Of a stretch of 7,011 nt of DNA, positions 6,638 to 7,011 are shown piece by piece. The DNA is from DATKMP01 sp035541775. Lineage in GTDB: Bacteria; Bacteroidota; Ignavibacteria; UBA10030. A program made the position numbers and the translations under genes. The DNA is taken from positions 1 to 7,011 of the forward strand of contig DATKMP010000123.1 in assembly GCA_035541775.1 (NCBI GenBank). The letters are read 5' to 3'. A model generated the notes under the pieces. That model was not told the origin of the DNA and did not search any database. It saw nothing but the letters and a program-made list of their open reading frames with translations. Numbering within the stretch: position 1 is the first letter of the stretch; each line of letters begins with the position of its first letter.

Positions 6638-7011
6638 TTATTCCGGCTGCCGTGTCTCTGCGGACAACTCCGAAACATTCAAATGATCTTTGAAATAAAA
6701 ATAGCCGCCGATCACCATCACGATTAAATAGCCGATTTCATGTGTCACAATAGAATAACTTAACGCTGTCGCTGCATCGACATGATACAATCGCATCATC
6801 GCGACGGTGAGAAATGCGTGGTATGTTCCGATGGCTCCAGGCGCCGGCAAAATCCATGAAATAGAAGAAATGACCAACAGCACAACCGCAGCGCCAACGT
6901 TCAATTCCGGCTTAACCAACGGCTGAAATGCAAAAAATGGTTCATACATTCCAAGCGCATACAATCCCCAGATCGCAAAGCTCCAGAAAAGGACAACGAG
7001 AAATTTATTTC
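6638..7011 (-). CDS. Lysylphosphatidylglycerol synthase transmembrane/flippase-like family protein, C-terminal 123 residues (5'-truncated)
   Basis: The frame is open from the right window edge (first full codon at 7009) to the TAA at 6640-6638. The start codon lies outside the window. The 123 visible residues hold a transmembrane helix at about 3-21, another at about 38-54, then the motif LPAPGAIGTYHAF (54-66). A long hydrophobic helix at about 80-106 contains SIVTHEIGY (86-94). A Pro-x-Pro-Gly-x-x-Gly turn followed by a TH-containing last helix is typical of the UPF0104/LPG-synthase transmembrane family. Members include the flippase half of MprF and many stand-alone proteins of unknown substrate. 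The C-terminus is a short polar tail with no attached domain, so an MprF-like catalytic C-terminal domain is excluded. The substrate cannot be told from this fragment. An internal TTG or ATG (6964, 6949) should not be taken as the start, because the open frame and a membrane helix extend upstream of both. Confidence 0.85.
   Translation of the reverse strand, partial: NKFLVVLFWSFAIWGLYALGMYEPFFAFQPLVKPELNVGAAVVLLVISSISWILPAPGAIGTYHAFLTVAMMRLYHVDAATALSYSIVTHEIGYLIVMVIGGYFYFKDHLNVSELSAETRQPE

Noticed and set aside
1..7011. Search for a defence system, mobile element, CRISPR array, attachment site or RNA gene
   Set aside because: No transposase, integrase, regularly spaced repeats, terminal inverted repeats of useful length, or tRNA/rRNA-like sequence was seen. 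The genes are envelope and replication housekeeping types in one orientation.

Overview
The window looks like a chromosomal stretch from a Gram-negative, didermic bacterium of the FCB group. A Chlorobiota/Ignavibacteria/Kapabacteria-like member of the Bacteroidota superphylum is the best guess. The reasons are two lipoprotein signal peptides, an outer-membrane-barrel-like protein, and a long secreted protein at the left edge. That protein combines a YPAGS…GLWLGG N-terminus, a PWKTLLPGDSVQI segment and a Ca-binding loop followed by a YVLPTPP linker, a pattern I associate with large secreted proteins of these phyla. Taxonomy is inferred from protein character alone. GC content is moderate, with AT-rich intergenic regions.

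All six genes I can support lie on the minus strand, so the transcription order is right to left. (1) 7011-6638: the C-terminal end of a membrane protein of the lysylphosphatidylglycerol-synthase transmembrane/flippase-like family, cut by the window edge. (2) 6588-5926: a 220-aa exported protein that looks like an outer-membrane beta-barrel. (3) 5868-5290: a cyclophilin-type peptidyl-prolyl isomerase with a lipoprotein-like leader. (4) 5284-4196: DNA polymerase III subunit delta (holA), starting at GTG five bases after the isomerase stop. (5) 4117-1727: an MltD-type lytic transglycosylase lipoprotein with four LysM repeats plus a LysM-like module. (6) 1379-1: the N-terminal 459 residues of a large secreted protein that continues past the left edge.

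Genes 1-4 are closely spaced (49, 57 and 5 nt) and could be cotranscribed. mltD has its own plausible promoter in the 78-nt gap after holA. The only long gap, 1380-1726, holds two near-copies of the same minus-strand promoter module, TTGACT-N16-TATATT with a shared TATGCAGG box upstream. They are exactly 149 bp apart, and the distal copy is bracketed by an 8-bp inverted repeat.

Functionally the region is mostly cell-envelope housekeeping (membrane lipid/flippase-like protein, barrel, folding catalyst, peptidoglycan hydrolase, secreted protein), with one replication gene embedded in it. I found no mobile element, CRISPR array, tRNA, rRNA or defence system, and no convincing new multi-gene system. 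The points most worth checking are the duplicated promoter module and a well-placed internal translation start in the isomerase gene, which would give a cytoplasmic form.
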